A stretch of DNA of 64,000 bases from contig OX328127.1 of NCBI GenBank assembly GCA_946811695.1, positions 42,658,896 through 42,722,895 of the forward strand. Direction: 5' to 3'. This DNA comes from Gonocerus acuteangulatus. Taxonomy: Eukaryota > Arthropoda > Insecta > Hemiptera > Coreidae. Shown here in pieces: positions 46,440-60,348 of this stretch. Position 1 is the stretch's first letter. The number at the start of each line of letters is the position of its first letter. The notes under the pieces are model-generated. The model searched no databases. It was not told where the DNA came from and was given only the letters and a program-made list of their open reading frames with translations. A program made the translations under genes and the position numbers.

Positions 46440-49400
46440 AATTTGAACCACCGTTATTTTCGGTCTCTAGGGGTTCTGAAACGCGAAATTTTCTAGTCGG
46501 CACTTCCGGATTGTTTCATTGTATCAACCCTATAAGCGGGGTTCCTCCCTATGAGGGAGGGAGGAACCGCGCTAAAAATAAGTCATATTTTTTTTTTTAA
46601 CCATTTTGAATTTAAATAATTTATAATGTACTGATATGGTGGCCAATTAAAAAAAATCATATGACACATCCTAAATAATATTAAAAAGAATGTGTAAAAA
46701 TACCAGTATAAGTCTGAAAAATATTTTATGATTTATTTGTATCAACTAATAAGGCTTGGAGCTGGCAGAGAGTGATGGTTTAAGAATATTTCAAGAAGAA
46801 GAAATATTCCATAACAAAACCCATAATGCTTTTCAACTGCTCAGCTTCTTAACCTCAACTTTACAAAATTTGTATTATTGAAGTTGTTTAATAATGAGTA
46901 TTCTTTCCAACGTGGTACAATGTAAATTTTAACAAGACCAGTCGTGTGGATCTTGAGATATATATCTAGGGCCCACAAACAAGTCGTACAAAATCTAGAA
47001 TATGTCTGAAAAAAAAAAAAAAAAAAAAAATAGTTTCAAGTATATTCCTAAAATAAACAATTTATCCGGAAAATTCTTCTTTTTTTTTAATTTGAAGGAT
47101 GTCCATTCCCTTAAAAAGTTATGATAATTCAAATTTGAATTTGAATATAATAAAGAACAAAGCTAGGCTTGTATAATGTAAATGGGTATAACATTTAGTG
47201 GGAAAAACAAGTTTTCTTTATTTGCTTCTATGGGACATTAGCACACAAAAAAGTGTAGTAAAAAAAACATGTTAAATGACGTTTTTGTTTGTTTGTTTTA
47301 TATTTGTAGAAAGCATTGAGGAAATAAAATAAGAGTAATTACCTTTTGAGGAAATTTCATTCAGATCTGTAGTTGTCTTAGTTGGATTTATATAATAAAG
47401 ACACATCTAAAAAAAAAAGAAGAAAAAATATTTTAACAAACTTTTATTTGAAAATTTGTATTAAAAAAAAATAGCACATATGCCATTTTTAGTTAGTTAA
47501 TAATAATGGACGTTAAAATTTAAATAAATAGATGATGCCAACAAGCCACTTTATATTATTTTTATTTTGTGAGTGAGAGTAAATTTCACATTCATGGATT
47601 GATTTCGTAATATCATTCACTCATTTTGAGGGTTATGAATTTGGCAACAAATGTTGAACATTAGAGGAATTCCTTTCTCCCAATATAACAGTCAATCAAC
47701 TTATAATGCTGATGTAAGAGAATATCTTAGATCAATTTTTTGAAAGATAAGAAGAAATTGAAAAACTGTATAATTTAATAATTAAAAACAATATTGTATA
47801 AAGGACTACTTACATCGGGCAGGTTGCCTAATTCACCACGTTTTCTGAAAAATAAAAAGATTATTAGAACTAATGATTAGTCTTACATTCAGATACTCTT
47901 TCTCACAAATGGAGACACATGTGTACATAGACCTTATGGCCTTAACTTTTTATGCTTTTAACAAACAAAGAGCAGGTTAGAAAAGAACGAGTGTAAGTTA
48001 TCCATTAAAATATAATTATTGTATAATAGCATTGGTGTTTTTCCATGAAATTATAATAAGGAAATTTGTAAACAGGCTGCATGTTTGGGTTTTGATGTCC
48101 TTGAATTCATCTATTGTTTTAATAACTGCTGTTTTATTCTTAATTAATGATCTATTTAATCATTATTAGTGTCATGGTTGGTCGAATATCAATACTTGAC
48201 GGGGCTCTTGACAGATGTGCCATTTCATTCACAGAGTATATAGGGTGTCCCACATTGAGATGTCATAACTTTAGGGGTTTATTCTGCATCCAATTTGTAG
48301 TTCAGGGGCGCAAAAATGAGCGTTCTATCTGAACGTGTAGAGGAGCGACTCAAACTTTTGTCTTTTTTAAAGAAAAACTGTGATTTTGGAATTTGTGACC
48401 AATGTATCGTAAATATTGATCACATTTTTAGAATCTACATTAAATTTCCAATAAGAAACACCCATTATTGAAATATTACCATGTAATTTAAGAGCTACAT
48501 TAAAAGCCATATAAATGAGAATGTTTAATATTTGTGTTTTATTAAATTATTCAATATTTGCTTAATCTGCTATTTTTTGACTTAAGAGGTTTGCCTCCGC
48601 CTCAAAAGTTGCATTATTTAATAAGCTTCAAAATGTTACCTCGTAGTTTAAGAAAAAAATCTTTTTCAATCTATTTTTTTCTGACTCCTATGTCAAAACC
48701 AATAAATGTGCTTTAGACTGAAGGAGCCATTCTGAACAAATTCTTTAATTTCATACGATGATGGCGATGTCCCATACACATACATGACGTTTATTACAAA
48801 AGCCCATCTACCAAATATTAACTTTCTCTGGTGTCGAATGGATGGTTGCCCAGCTGATAATGGACGAGTGGTGACGGAATGGGTGAACAGTGAATTCCCG
48901 AACCGTTCCCACACTACATAAACAAAATTTTTGCTCTGATAAGGGTAAGGGGACACTTCGGAATCAAGGGTGAAAGAATTCAGAAGAACACATTGGATAT
49001 AATTACCATTATTGTAAATACAATGACATGTATTATACAATGCCTTGAGGGTCTGTTAGGAATATATTTAATTGTATTTAGATCATATGTTGTTAAATGT
49101 AATTAGATCATATGTTCGATCATATGTTTTGGAGGTTATATTGTTTTAAAAGAAGAAAAATAAATGAATGCTAGCTTGCTTGTTGACTGAAAATGCTTAT
49201 TTAACTTTAATTTAATTTAGCTCGAAAGTATTTAACTTAACGTGGTGTCAGGTGTATAGAAAATGTCTAGTAATATCCCACAGCCAGAACCCCTTGATTT
49301 TTCAAGCAAAGAAGATGCTGTTGAAAACTAGGAAATCTTTAAAGCTCAGTGGAAAAATTACATCACTTTACTTTATCTGAATCCTTTGGTACAAAATCGG

Positions 49401-52400
49401 CGAAGCTCTCTTGTGAAGAGGTAAAGCTAGCTTTATTTAGTTCCTTAATTGGTAAAAGAGGCCTGCAATTAATAAGGAAGATATTCAATCATGAGGCCAC
49501 GTTAGATGACATAATTCCTCGTCTTGATAGATACTTTACTGATATGAAGAATGTCACATATGAACGCTTTATATTCAATAGTGCTGTTCAAATGCCTGAT
49601 GAAACCTGCAAGGATTTCATTAACCGCCTTCATGAACAGGCCAGTAGGTGCGAGTTTGAAACATTAGCTAATTTATCAAAGCTTGAAATTGAAGAAAATC
49701 TCATTTGCGAACGTTTAGATGCGGGACTATCTGATTTAAGATTGCGCAAAGGTCTATTAGCTAGAAAATCATTAACACTAGACCAGGCAAGGGAACTTTG
49801 TATTGCTGAGGAACAATCGGCTTGTTTAGCTTCAAAAATGCGCGATGATTCAAGCCCATCTGATTCTGGTTTTGCAGTTAGCAATAAAAGGTGGCCCAAA
49901 TGTAAATTTTGCGAGGGCCAGCACATACGTGGCGCTGGTAACTGTCTGGCTTTTGGGAAGACTTGTATGAAATGCAAAAAAAAAAGAACCATTTTAGCAA
50001 AGTATGTATGCAGAAGAGAGCATCAGTCAAGCAATCTGATTCAATCGGAAAAGACATGGCATCGCAAAGTCCGTCTGATGAAGACAATGACGTTTTTAAA
50101 ATTGAAAATGCGGCCTATAAAAAAAGACTTGGTAAAAATGCAGTTTCCAGCCCTCCAAACCGATTTCTTTCAAATTTTGCACAATAACGTATTTTGATGC
50201 ACTAAACACGAATACGATAAAAAAAAACCGTCGGATTTAACTAGGAAAGAAGTTATTAAGCACTTAAGTTCACTGTTATCCTCAGGCTACAAAAATTTTC
50301 CTTTCAAGTTCACTTTAAGCCAGGAAAATCAATTGTCGTTGCTGACTTTTTATCGCGAGCACCAACAGCATCTGATATTAATCGCAATAAGAATGATGTC
50401 TTAATTTTTAAGACATCTGGAAATAATCTGTTTCACGGATTTGAAACATGCAAGTCTTTCGAGTATTTGAACATCACAGATCAACGCCTTCATGATTTAC
50501 GTGGAGCAACAAAAAATGATGAGGAACTGAAGAGATTAGCTGAAACAATTCAGCATGGTGGCCAGAAAAAAATACACAGCTCCCAGATTCCGTTCGACCT
50601 TTCTGGAGTTTTCGGGACGAATTAACTGTAGAAGACGGAGTGATATTAAAAGGCGACAGAATTGTTGTACCAGACTCGATGAAGAAGGATGTTTTACAGA
50701 AAGTTCATTCCTCGCATCAAGGAGTTGAGGCCTGCTTAAGAAGGGCAAAGGATGGATTCTTTTGGCTAACTATGAAAGCTGATATCAAGGATTTAGTCAT
50801 GAACTGTAGGGCATGCAAGAAATTTGCCACTGCTTTAAAGAAAGAACCGCTGATACTGCAGGAAACACCACAGCGACCATGGCAGAGGGTCGGCTTTGAT
50901 TTCTTGCAGGAGGGGCCAAATCACTATATGATTTTGGCTGATTATTACTCATCTTTTTTTTTTAGGTGAAAAAGACTCGATCATGCACGGCTGAATCCCT
51001 AATTGATTTTTGTAAAGAACAATTCGCACAACACGGCATTCCAGATGTCATTGTATCAGATCATGGAACACAGCTGTCTTCCAAGAAATTTCAAGACTTT
51101 GCAAAAGAATGGGAATTTCAGACTATCTTATCGTCGCCGTATAACCATCAAGCCAATGGAAAAGCAGAGTCAGCGGTAAAAATTTTCAAAAATTTGAGAA
51201 GGAAAGTAATAGAAGATGGAGGCGACTTCTATGTAGCCTTGCTGGAGAAATACTCCCCTTCAAGATATTGGTTACAGCCCCGCCCAGGTTCTCATGTCGA
51301 GGAGAACTAAGAGTCTTTTGCCTATCAAAGAAGACTTGTTGAAGCCGAAGGTTCCACAGAATGTTACTGAGAAGTGGGACCTAAGAAAGAAGAAATACAA
51401 GACTGCCTACGATCATGGATCCCAAGTTCTACCAGAGCTAGTTGAAGGACAGAAGGTCTGGGTGAAGCTGCATCCACAGAACCAAGGCGATCCTTGGATT
51501 GAAGGAAAGGTAGTGAAGAAGGAAGGAATAAGAAGGTATCAAGTAGAAGTGAATGGAAGGCTCTATCTAAGGAATAGAAGATTTATTAGGGCCTAAACTT
51601 TATCTTTGGACGTTATCAATGAACAGGGAGATATTAGGAATATATTTAATTGTATTTAGATCATATGTTGTTAAATGTAATTAGATCATATGTTCGATCA
51701 TATGTTTTGGAGGTTATATTGTTTTAAAAGAAGAAAAATGAATGAATGCTAGCTTGCTTGTTGACTGAAAATGCTTATTTAACTTTAATTTAATTTAGCT
51801 CGAAAGTATTTAACTTAACAGGGCCTTATTTTATTTTATTTGTAATATTAATTGTATTCTATTTAATAAAATTTCTGCTTAGAAGTTAACTGGATTACAC
51901 ATTTCAATAATTTGAAATTGTATACAAAAAAACTCTCTCCTGCAGAAAAAAAGCGAAAACAAAATACATTTAATTGAAAGCCACCCTTAAAAGTAGCTTT
52001 AAAATGTTACCTCGTTTTCCTAGGAAAAATCTATAGAAATCTATGGGTGAGAGAAAAATGGTTATTACTGTGGACTAATAACTATTTGTCCAGTAGATTT
52101 TCAAAATATCAACAAATATAAGCTTAATGTCTAACTGAATCTTGTCTTTGAGTTCTCTTGAGCTGGCACTGCTCCTGGATCCTGTTGATGAGTTCCTCCT
52201 TCGTCGTCACGGGTTCTGAGTACACTCTGCTCTTCAATGTTTCCAACACATGGAAATCTAGAGGATTCAGATCAGAAGCCAAATGAACTGGTCCATAGTG
52301 GCCGATACAATGATTAGAGATTCACTGTTCAGCCATTCCGTCACCGCTCATCCATTATGAGCTGGGCAACCATCCATTTGAAGCCAGATTGAGTATGTTA

Positions 52401-55400
52401 TTTGGTAGAAGAGCTTGTGCAATAAACGTCATGTAGTTTGGGAGGGATGGGACATCACTATCATCGTGTGAAATTAAAGAATTTGTTCAGAATGGCTCCT
52501 TCAGTCTAAAGCACATTTATTGATTTTGATTTAGGAATCAGAAAAAAATAGATTGAAATAGATTTTTTTTCTTAAACTACGAGGTACCATTTTGAAGCTT
52601 ATTAAATAATGCAACTTTTGAGGCGGAGGCAAACCTCTAAGTCAAAAAATAGCAGATTAAGCAAATATTGAATAATTTAATAAAACACAAATATTAAACA
52701 TTCTCATTTATATGGCTTTTAATGTAGCTCTTAAATTACATGGTAATATTTCAATAATGGGTGTTTCTTATTGGAAATTTAATGTAGATTCTAAAAATGT
52801 GATCAATATTTACGATACATTGGTCACAAATTCTGAAATCACAGTTTTTCTTTAAAAAAGCCAGTAGTTTTTAAAAAAGACAAAAGATTGAGTAGCTCCT
52901 CTACATTTTCAGATAGAATGCTCATTTTTGCGTCCCTGAACTACAAATGGGATGCAAAATAAACCCCTAAAGTTATGACATCTCAAGGTGGGACACCCTG
53001 TATAGTTAATTTTATTAGTTTGAGTTAGAACATCCTTCTGAATTTCATAAACAATTCCAGTTGTTTACATTTCTTTTCCATCTACTCTGAGGGTCAAAAT
53101 AACGTACATTTAACCGATGAATGAATAGCTGCCTTTTACTGCTTAGATATAAACAGTTCATCATTCATAGATGCTTTAATAATAAACCATTGTTTGCATT
53201 ATATGGTATTTATAACAGAATTAAAATGTAAGTAAGATTCTGGGGTTATTGCAAAAGTATTAATTGTCATATTTAGAAATAATACATATTTTTTAAAAAT
53301 GTTAACATCCCATTATTAAGATAGCAAATTTTGGAGGTTAAATGGCAATGAGTGCATAGGCTGCATAGGTGTTGATTGTTCAATTCCCACTAGAGGTGGT
53401 TGCTTTTCTTTGAAAAAAGAAATATTGAAAAATGGTCTTATTCGATACTTTATTTAAGGCATTAACAGCTATTCTAAAGGGGTTAGCGTTCCGACAGCTT
53501 GTGACAAGCACTATCATCCACAATCCACAAACAAAGTCTCGAATCTGAAAAACAAGATTTTTCATATTCGATAGTTTGACATGGTAGGGACAATATGATT
53601 TTTTTTTCTTCAGGTTTTTAAAGATTTTAATTCAATCATGAGTATATGAGGAATAAACAAATTCTAATGTACGAAAATAGATAAAAATTGTGTTGAATGC
53701 AATTTTTAATACTTACTTTAATGTAATGTCTTGAGAGATACCATTAGGAAGCTTAAGTGATGTCTTTCTACGTGAGCTGGTATTATTTAAGATCTGGAAA
53801 AAAGAATTAGAACTTTAGAGAAAAGTTTTATCTAAATAATAAAATTATAGACTTCGGGAGCAGGAGAATGAAGGAGTTTTGTACTCTCGAGAAATATACC
53901 TTTTCGATTGACTTAATAGCTTCAGTGATGTTTCTGTGGACTGGTATGCCTTGACGAGAAACCAAGTCTTGCAGTGTGGATAGTCCACCGCAGAGTTCTT
54001 CATATTCTCTGTAAAAAGAAATTAATATATCTTTCATAGTGCTAATAAGAAGTTTTTTTAAAAATTAATACTATACAAAACAAGGTGTATAAAAAAAAAA
54101 AAAAAAAAAAAAAATGACAATCTACAAAATTAAACTCAAATATTAGTTAGCTTTAGTTTGGAATATCTTTTAAAACCATATTGTCCTAAATTGAAACATT
54201 TTAAATGAACTATTGTCACAATCAGAAGGATGATCAAAAGGATTTGTCGTGAAGGGGAGAGAGTTTGATGCTCTGGAAAATATGGATGCTCACTTTATGT
54301 TTGATGGGATTATTAACCCGGAATACTGTAATAATGAAGGTTCCATTCTACAGGTAGGCTGAATAAGTAGAGACCTTTTAGCTCCTGACAGGGGCGTAAA
54401 TAGGAAATAATTTTTGTGGGTGGGGGGGGGGGGCTGGGAGCACCTGGGAATTTGGGAGGGATGGAATACTAACAATCTAGAACTTGAAATAGTTAGCCAA
54501 CTAAAACACTACCCCCCCCCCCTCCAAAAAATAAAATATTTTGTTTCTGAACTAAGTGATCTTTTAATTTATTTTTGAGGTTTATACGACAGATTTTTAC
54601 CAATTCAATCAAAATTTTAGAAGGGGGGCTGCAGCCCCCTCTTCTATACGCCCATGGCTTCTGAAGAGCTTTACATGAAACTAGAAGAGCAATCAAGATG
54701 GGTTACTTGTAGATTTGATTGAAATTGTTCATACTAATTAATAGTATTGATCATTTGAGTAAAATCTAAACATTGCAAATGAAGATATGAGTGGCATCAA
54801 TAAAAAACTTACACATGGGAAATATTTTCACCAGCAACAGGTTCGCCTTCTTTGTAAGGATCAGTAACGAGAACTACTTCCCTTTTAGAGCCCGCAAAGT
54901 TGGCAACTTCGACTATTCCAACTACATTTCTAGTCCTACGATCTAAAACGTATAGGAGAACAGAAGCAGACGCCTTAGCATTATGTTCCACAGCTACTAA
55001 ATCTTCCGACCATTCTGCTACTTGCTGAAAATTAAAACAGAACTTCAAAAATAAAATCTAACAAGACAAGTCCTATTGTGAAAATGCTTTGAATTCCTTA
55101 CTGGATTGTAGTATGTGATTCCCATAGATTCCAGGAGGGGGATAGCCACATCTCTGCGCCACGTAGTTGGATTACAGGATCCACCAAGAAATACATCTCG
55201 ACCCACGCTCCGTTCTAGAAAATTTCATTATTTCATTTTAAATTAAGTAAAATATCTAGGAATCAAAGAAACTCTTAAGGCTTTCCTCACAATATGTATG
55301 TTTGTAAGGCTTGGCTCCAACCAGTGGTTGTGATTTTTCAGTGTGTTTCCTCCCTCTATATAGGGAGAGAACTCAATTATTATCCTGACTAATGATCCAA

Positions 55401-55963
55401 ACTAAGGTATAACAATTTTGACTATGATTGGTATAAAGGAATTTAAAAAAAACATAAAGCTATTTTGAACTTTTTGTATGTTTTCTTAAACATTTAAAAA
55501 TGATGGAAGCCTCTTGAAAGCCTAATGAATTATCTAGCACATGGATTGTGGCATAAATTTCAATAGCACCATCACAGCCAGAGAAAACAGTAATTGATGT
55601 TTTGGACGTTTTTGTTACATTTTGTTGAAGGTGAAAAGAGTTTTTATTATAAGCTCTCAAAATTACTTCAGGTAAAAGTATTATATGAAAACTAGCTCAT
55701 TCAAGACTTAAAGAGCGTACAACTCAACGGGCCTGAAATCTTGCCCCCCCCCCTGAAATGTGAATTGAAAACTGAGGACAGTTTTCAAAATATGTACTCT
55801 GAGGAATCAAAGAGAGACCTCATCATCGAAAAGAAAATTAACAATATTATAACATATTGTAAAGCTAAATACGGGAAGAAGAGACTTACTGGACATTTTC
55901 CGTGGCCTCTTCTTCTTTTCTTGACCATTTCTGTCAAAGGGTTTAGCTATGATTCTTGTGTTC

Positions 55964-56031
<68 letters not shown>

Positions 56032-57505
56032 ACACTAAGAAACACATAAATACACAAGCACACACATAAAATACTTTTCTGAAAAAAAAAATTATGCTGA
56101 GATCAACTTTTTAAAAGCAAATAATGAATTTTAATGAAATGAAAAGTCAGACAAAGTAAATAATTTATAGGGGCTTCATTAATGAATTTCTGTTAATTAA
56201 TATTGGTCAGAAACATCCGATAAAGATCATCCAAGAGAGTCTCGAACCAGGTATGTGAGAGAACAGTTGGTGATCATTAAGAGCCTTGGTGCACTGATAA
56301 TGAGGCTCCTAGTAAAAAACGTATTGTGGAGGGTATCGACCAATTCATTGAAAGAAATCTTGAAGATGAACCCACAATTTTTTTTTTTAATAGTCATAAA
56401 ATTTATGTATTTCTAATATAATAAATGAATTGTTTCTGATTCATATTAGGTCAGTTTTCATTTTAAATAAAAAAAAACCATACTGCTTTCTTGTTAGTAA
56501 AGGGTAGTAGGCTGTAGAAAAACTGCCCCTAAAAATCTGTATAATAGAAAACGTCATACATTTGTTTATATAATTATTAACGAGAAAGTCAGCTTTAAAA
56601 AAGAGGCTCTCATCAATTGTTAAATACAGAGTCAAAATAATTTTACAAATAAATAATTTTGAAACAAATTAAATAAAAATATTTTACTTAGTTTATTACA
56701 GATTGCAATTTATTAATATAATTAGTGGCTTCACATGCGCAAAACATTAATTAATATTATCAAGTCATATTACAAAAAACTTACAAAAATAACAGCTAAA
56801 AAGGTAGAAAGTTATAAAAATTAGGAAGTTGGTTAGTTGGCAGACCTGATGATTATTTATACCCGTGACGTAATAGTAAACAAGCTTTATTTAACCGTCT
56901 ATATACTTTTAAAGCTCTCTTCTTTGTCGAACTATGCCTGTTTTAGGATCTTAGTTTAACCATTAAATGAAAGGTATCCAAGAGAAACTCACTATTTGCT
57001 CAGGGAAGAATATTTGAATTTTAATACCATGCTATTTTTAGTTTTTATTTCTGACTTTCCAAAACTCACGTTTACTAATTACACATTAATCATACAATTA
57101 ACTGTTGAAATTCATTACTTGTTCAACCTAGTTTATATATTCTGTAAAACTTAGAGAAGGAAGGTTCAACATATTAAATATTTTTGAAACAATCAGAATT
57201 AAGGCAATAATAAAAATAAAATAAAATACAGTAGCAAAGTATAATAATCCTAAGAATTCATAATGTATATTTATTTTATTCAGAAGTCAAAATAATAAGT
57301 GTTATGCTGTATTCATTGCTATATTTTATTACAAGCACAGCTTTTCTTTTAGAAAAGTGTTAATACATATTAAAATATTGTTATTTTTAGGGAGCTTGAT
57401 TGCAGCTATAAATAAAGTTAAATTGCTATATTTAGGAATAGTAATGCAAAGGATATATATATATGTAATAAATGTTTATTTATTATATATTTGTGTGTAA
57501 ATGTT

Positions 57506-57590
<85 letters not shown>

Positions 57591-60289
57591 TTGTTTATGT
57601 TTCAGCGTCAAGTGTGAAATCAGAAATTGCAAAGGAATATAATAAACTCTTAATGGATTGGATGTACTTTATTTTTTAATGGAAAACAAAATTGAAATAA
57701 CTTTGTTTCTTTGAAACAAATAAATTAGGAAAATCATTTCAATCGGTGTCAGTGTTATTAAAACATTAAGTTGATTATAAATATTTTTCAATATATTTAT
57801 AGTATTAATTAATCATGGCATAGGAAGTTAATTTAACAGAGAAAACTAATTAAAATAAATCACAAGAACTAATGATGTTATCAGCTGTTAATTTTTAAAA
57901 TAGAAAGTATATAAAATTAAAATTCCCAATGCCTACTGAATTCAAACAGACCATAGAAGTGGTATTTTGCTTATAAAAAACAATGGGGAAAATAATAATA
58001 TTTAAATATTCTTTTAATGGGTCAAATAAAATTTATTAGGACACTATTTTATAAATATAAGGGAGTAACTTGTAATTTACATCAATTTATAACTTACCCA
58101 TGGGATCTCTTAAGCTGTGGTTGTGTGATGCTATAGAAGGGCCCATAGCGGAGGTGACTACCCCTGTCTCCTATGTCTTTAGCACACTCAAGCATTGCAC
58201 CAACTAATCAATACAGAACAGATCAATATCAAACCTAGGGAGGGACTGAAATATAATATGGGGCAACATTGTAGTTTTTATAATGTACTCAAACTGTAAA
58301 AAGTCATACTAGTAGTCAAATAGTTCATTAATTTATTAAACCAGAGATCATTTAATTAAAGAAGCAATGATAAAGCAGGATATTTAAATCATCATCATCT
58401 TCATTTTTTAAATAGTTTTTATTGTCCAGCAATTTGTGTATATGAAAAACCCTCAATAAAATGACTGAATATTTATTTATTTTATTCTGGGAACAAGCAG
58501 TTTGCTTATTGATAACTTAAAAATAGAGGTAATTAAAATATAAATAACACAACAAATTTCAAGAAGGAGGTGGAAAGCTAATAAAAACAAATAATAATAA
58601 AAAACATAATTATTCAATTAGTCAAAGAATTGTAGTTATAAATATAGGAAAAAAGAAAAAAAAAAGAAGGAAATTAAGGTAACTGTATAGGTAGCTTTAT
58701 CTGTATATTAATGTTTCATACAGATAAACATGAGTTAATAATTTTTTACAAACTATTTAAGGAAATAAATTATTTTTTGGCAAATATTTCAATAAGGTGT
58801 TTATGTACCGCATAAATTATGGACTCTCTAGAATGAGTAAATCGTGAAAGTCCTGTGGGATGAGAAGGTTGTTTTGTATTTTGCAGATTGTTAATATGTC
58901 ATTTATAGTTGGGGTACATTATTCTGCTCAGATTGGCCTTTCCTTTCTCTCCATTAAATATGACTAACTATTTACTTTTCCTAAAACTATTTTGGCTTTA
59001 TTATATTCAGAAAAAAGTTGCATGACTTATTCATTAAGTTCAAATAGGACAGATATTTTATACAAGAACATTTTACGGGGTTAAACTACCTTGAGCTTTT
59101 CAAAGAATCTATTTACTTTGTTTTGGGGCTAAATAAATTGTCTATTCATTTACGAAAATATTAAATCGATATTTGTTATTTATAAAATTTTTTAAAAGTC
59201 AAAGATTCTTAGCTGGAGGTAGTAACTAATGGTTTGAGGCCTTTACAAGAAATAGAAATATTTTCTATGGTAGAGCATTGAAAAAAATACGAGGCTTTGA
59301 AATGGCTGGGCTACTTAAGCTAGGTAGTGGTTTATTTCGCAAAAGTTATTTTAATGGCGATAGACCAGCATACTTCCCAGCGTACGACATATTCTTTATA
59401 ATATCATTTAAGAAGTCACATTATTTTATTGATCAGGAGCTAACTTCATATGAAAAGTTTTTAAATTCAAACGTTTGATAAAAAAACAAGGTACAATACA
59501 AGCAGAAGAATACCATTACTTCAAGAATTAAGTGTAAACATTTAAAATAAAATAATTGTTGTTTGTCTTTATTACTGGAAAAGAAAGAAGTAATATTGCC
59601 TTAACAATAAGGTTACGCAAGAAAATAAGCAGAATGCCTAAATATAAATCTACTGTTAAGCCTTGACACACTAAGATAATAAAAGAGAGAAGAGTTGGAC
59701 TGTTTATTGGTTACTGTCTCGACTAAGACAATAGTTTTTCTTCACTCTTTTTCAAGTATAAATATGATTATTTTCGGAACAGAATGGCCAAGTCGTACTG
59801 CATCTCTTTTAACTAAGAAAACAGTGCTTTCTTGCTCCAGCAACAATCTTTTTGTTGAATATCGTCTTCTATGCACATAAAAAAAGGTATTGTAAGAAAG
59901 ATATTATGAAGAGTTTATTAATTTACTCTTTTTGAAATACAATATTATTTTGTTAACAAGAATGATCCAGTAAAAATCCTTGGTGATCTTTTTGGGTCCC
60001 CTCCAATTAAGAATACCGTATTGCCCAACTGATCTTACAAAAATAATTGAAAAAAATTAATACATGATTTCTTCATAAATATGTTTTAGTTTAAAAGTAC
60101 TTTTGAAAGTTATTTGCCAAATCCTCTGAGTGAAAAACAAACCAAGCTTTATACATCACAATGATGTAAACAAGTGGACTGCTCAATTTCATTGGGGTGC
60201 TCGCTACACAGCATACTTATCATTTTAATTCAATAATAAAAACATTCAAAACATATCAAAATATAATTCAAACAAAAACTTTCAGTTTT

Positions 60290-60348
<59 letters not shown>

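Larger units (their letters stand above)
44502..46575 (+). repeat. GTCCGACTCGCAGG repeat family, copy 2
   Basis: The left end is GTCCGACTCGCAGGAACTGC plus TTAGCGCGGTTCCG; the right end GGAGGAACCGCGCTAA is inverted to the TTAGCGCGGTTCC block. It aligns with copy 1 over the outer 90 bp at left and over 45300-46575. It carries an independent insertion (44596-45184). Part of the interior is internally duplicated: CCTAATCAAAA and TTCTAACCCTTCCTTAACT blocks recur. Confidence 0.72.
49049..51825 (+). mobile_element. Ty3/Gypsy LTR retrotransposon, internally deleted
   Basis: Two 189-bp LTRs (49054-49242 and 51632-51820) are nearly identical; their first bases are TGTTAGG and TATTAGG. Flanking 5-bp sequences GGGTC and GGGCC fit a target duplication with one change. 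A primer-binding-site-like TGGTGTCAGG follows the left LTR. gag and integrase remain, but protease and most of reverse transcriptase are gone, so the copy is non-autonomous. Confidence 0.92.
48241..53000 (-). mobile_element. Tc1/mariner-type element with long TIRs, split by a Gypsy element
   Basis: The left end TAGGGTGTCCCACATTGAG (48241) is mirrored by GGTGGGACACCCTG ending at 53000, with TA outside both. Inverted homology continues inward for about 650 bp (48241-48895 against 52319-53000), so the TIRs contain part of the transposase gene. The Gypsy element (49054-51820) sits between the arms. The whole array lies in the largest intron of the right-hand gene, between its exons at 47844 and 53717. 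Confidence 0.85.

Noticed and set aside
53380..53565. Minus-strand open frame next to an AG site at 53546, as an extra or alternative last exon
   Set aside because: In the phase required by the exon at 53717 it stops after about ten residues; the exon at 47844 fits and continues a conserved frame.
55741..56049. Plus-strand open frame ending in a poly-lysine stretch
   Set aside because: It is created by the A64 tract antisense to a supported exon.
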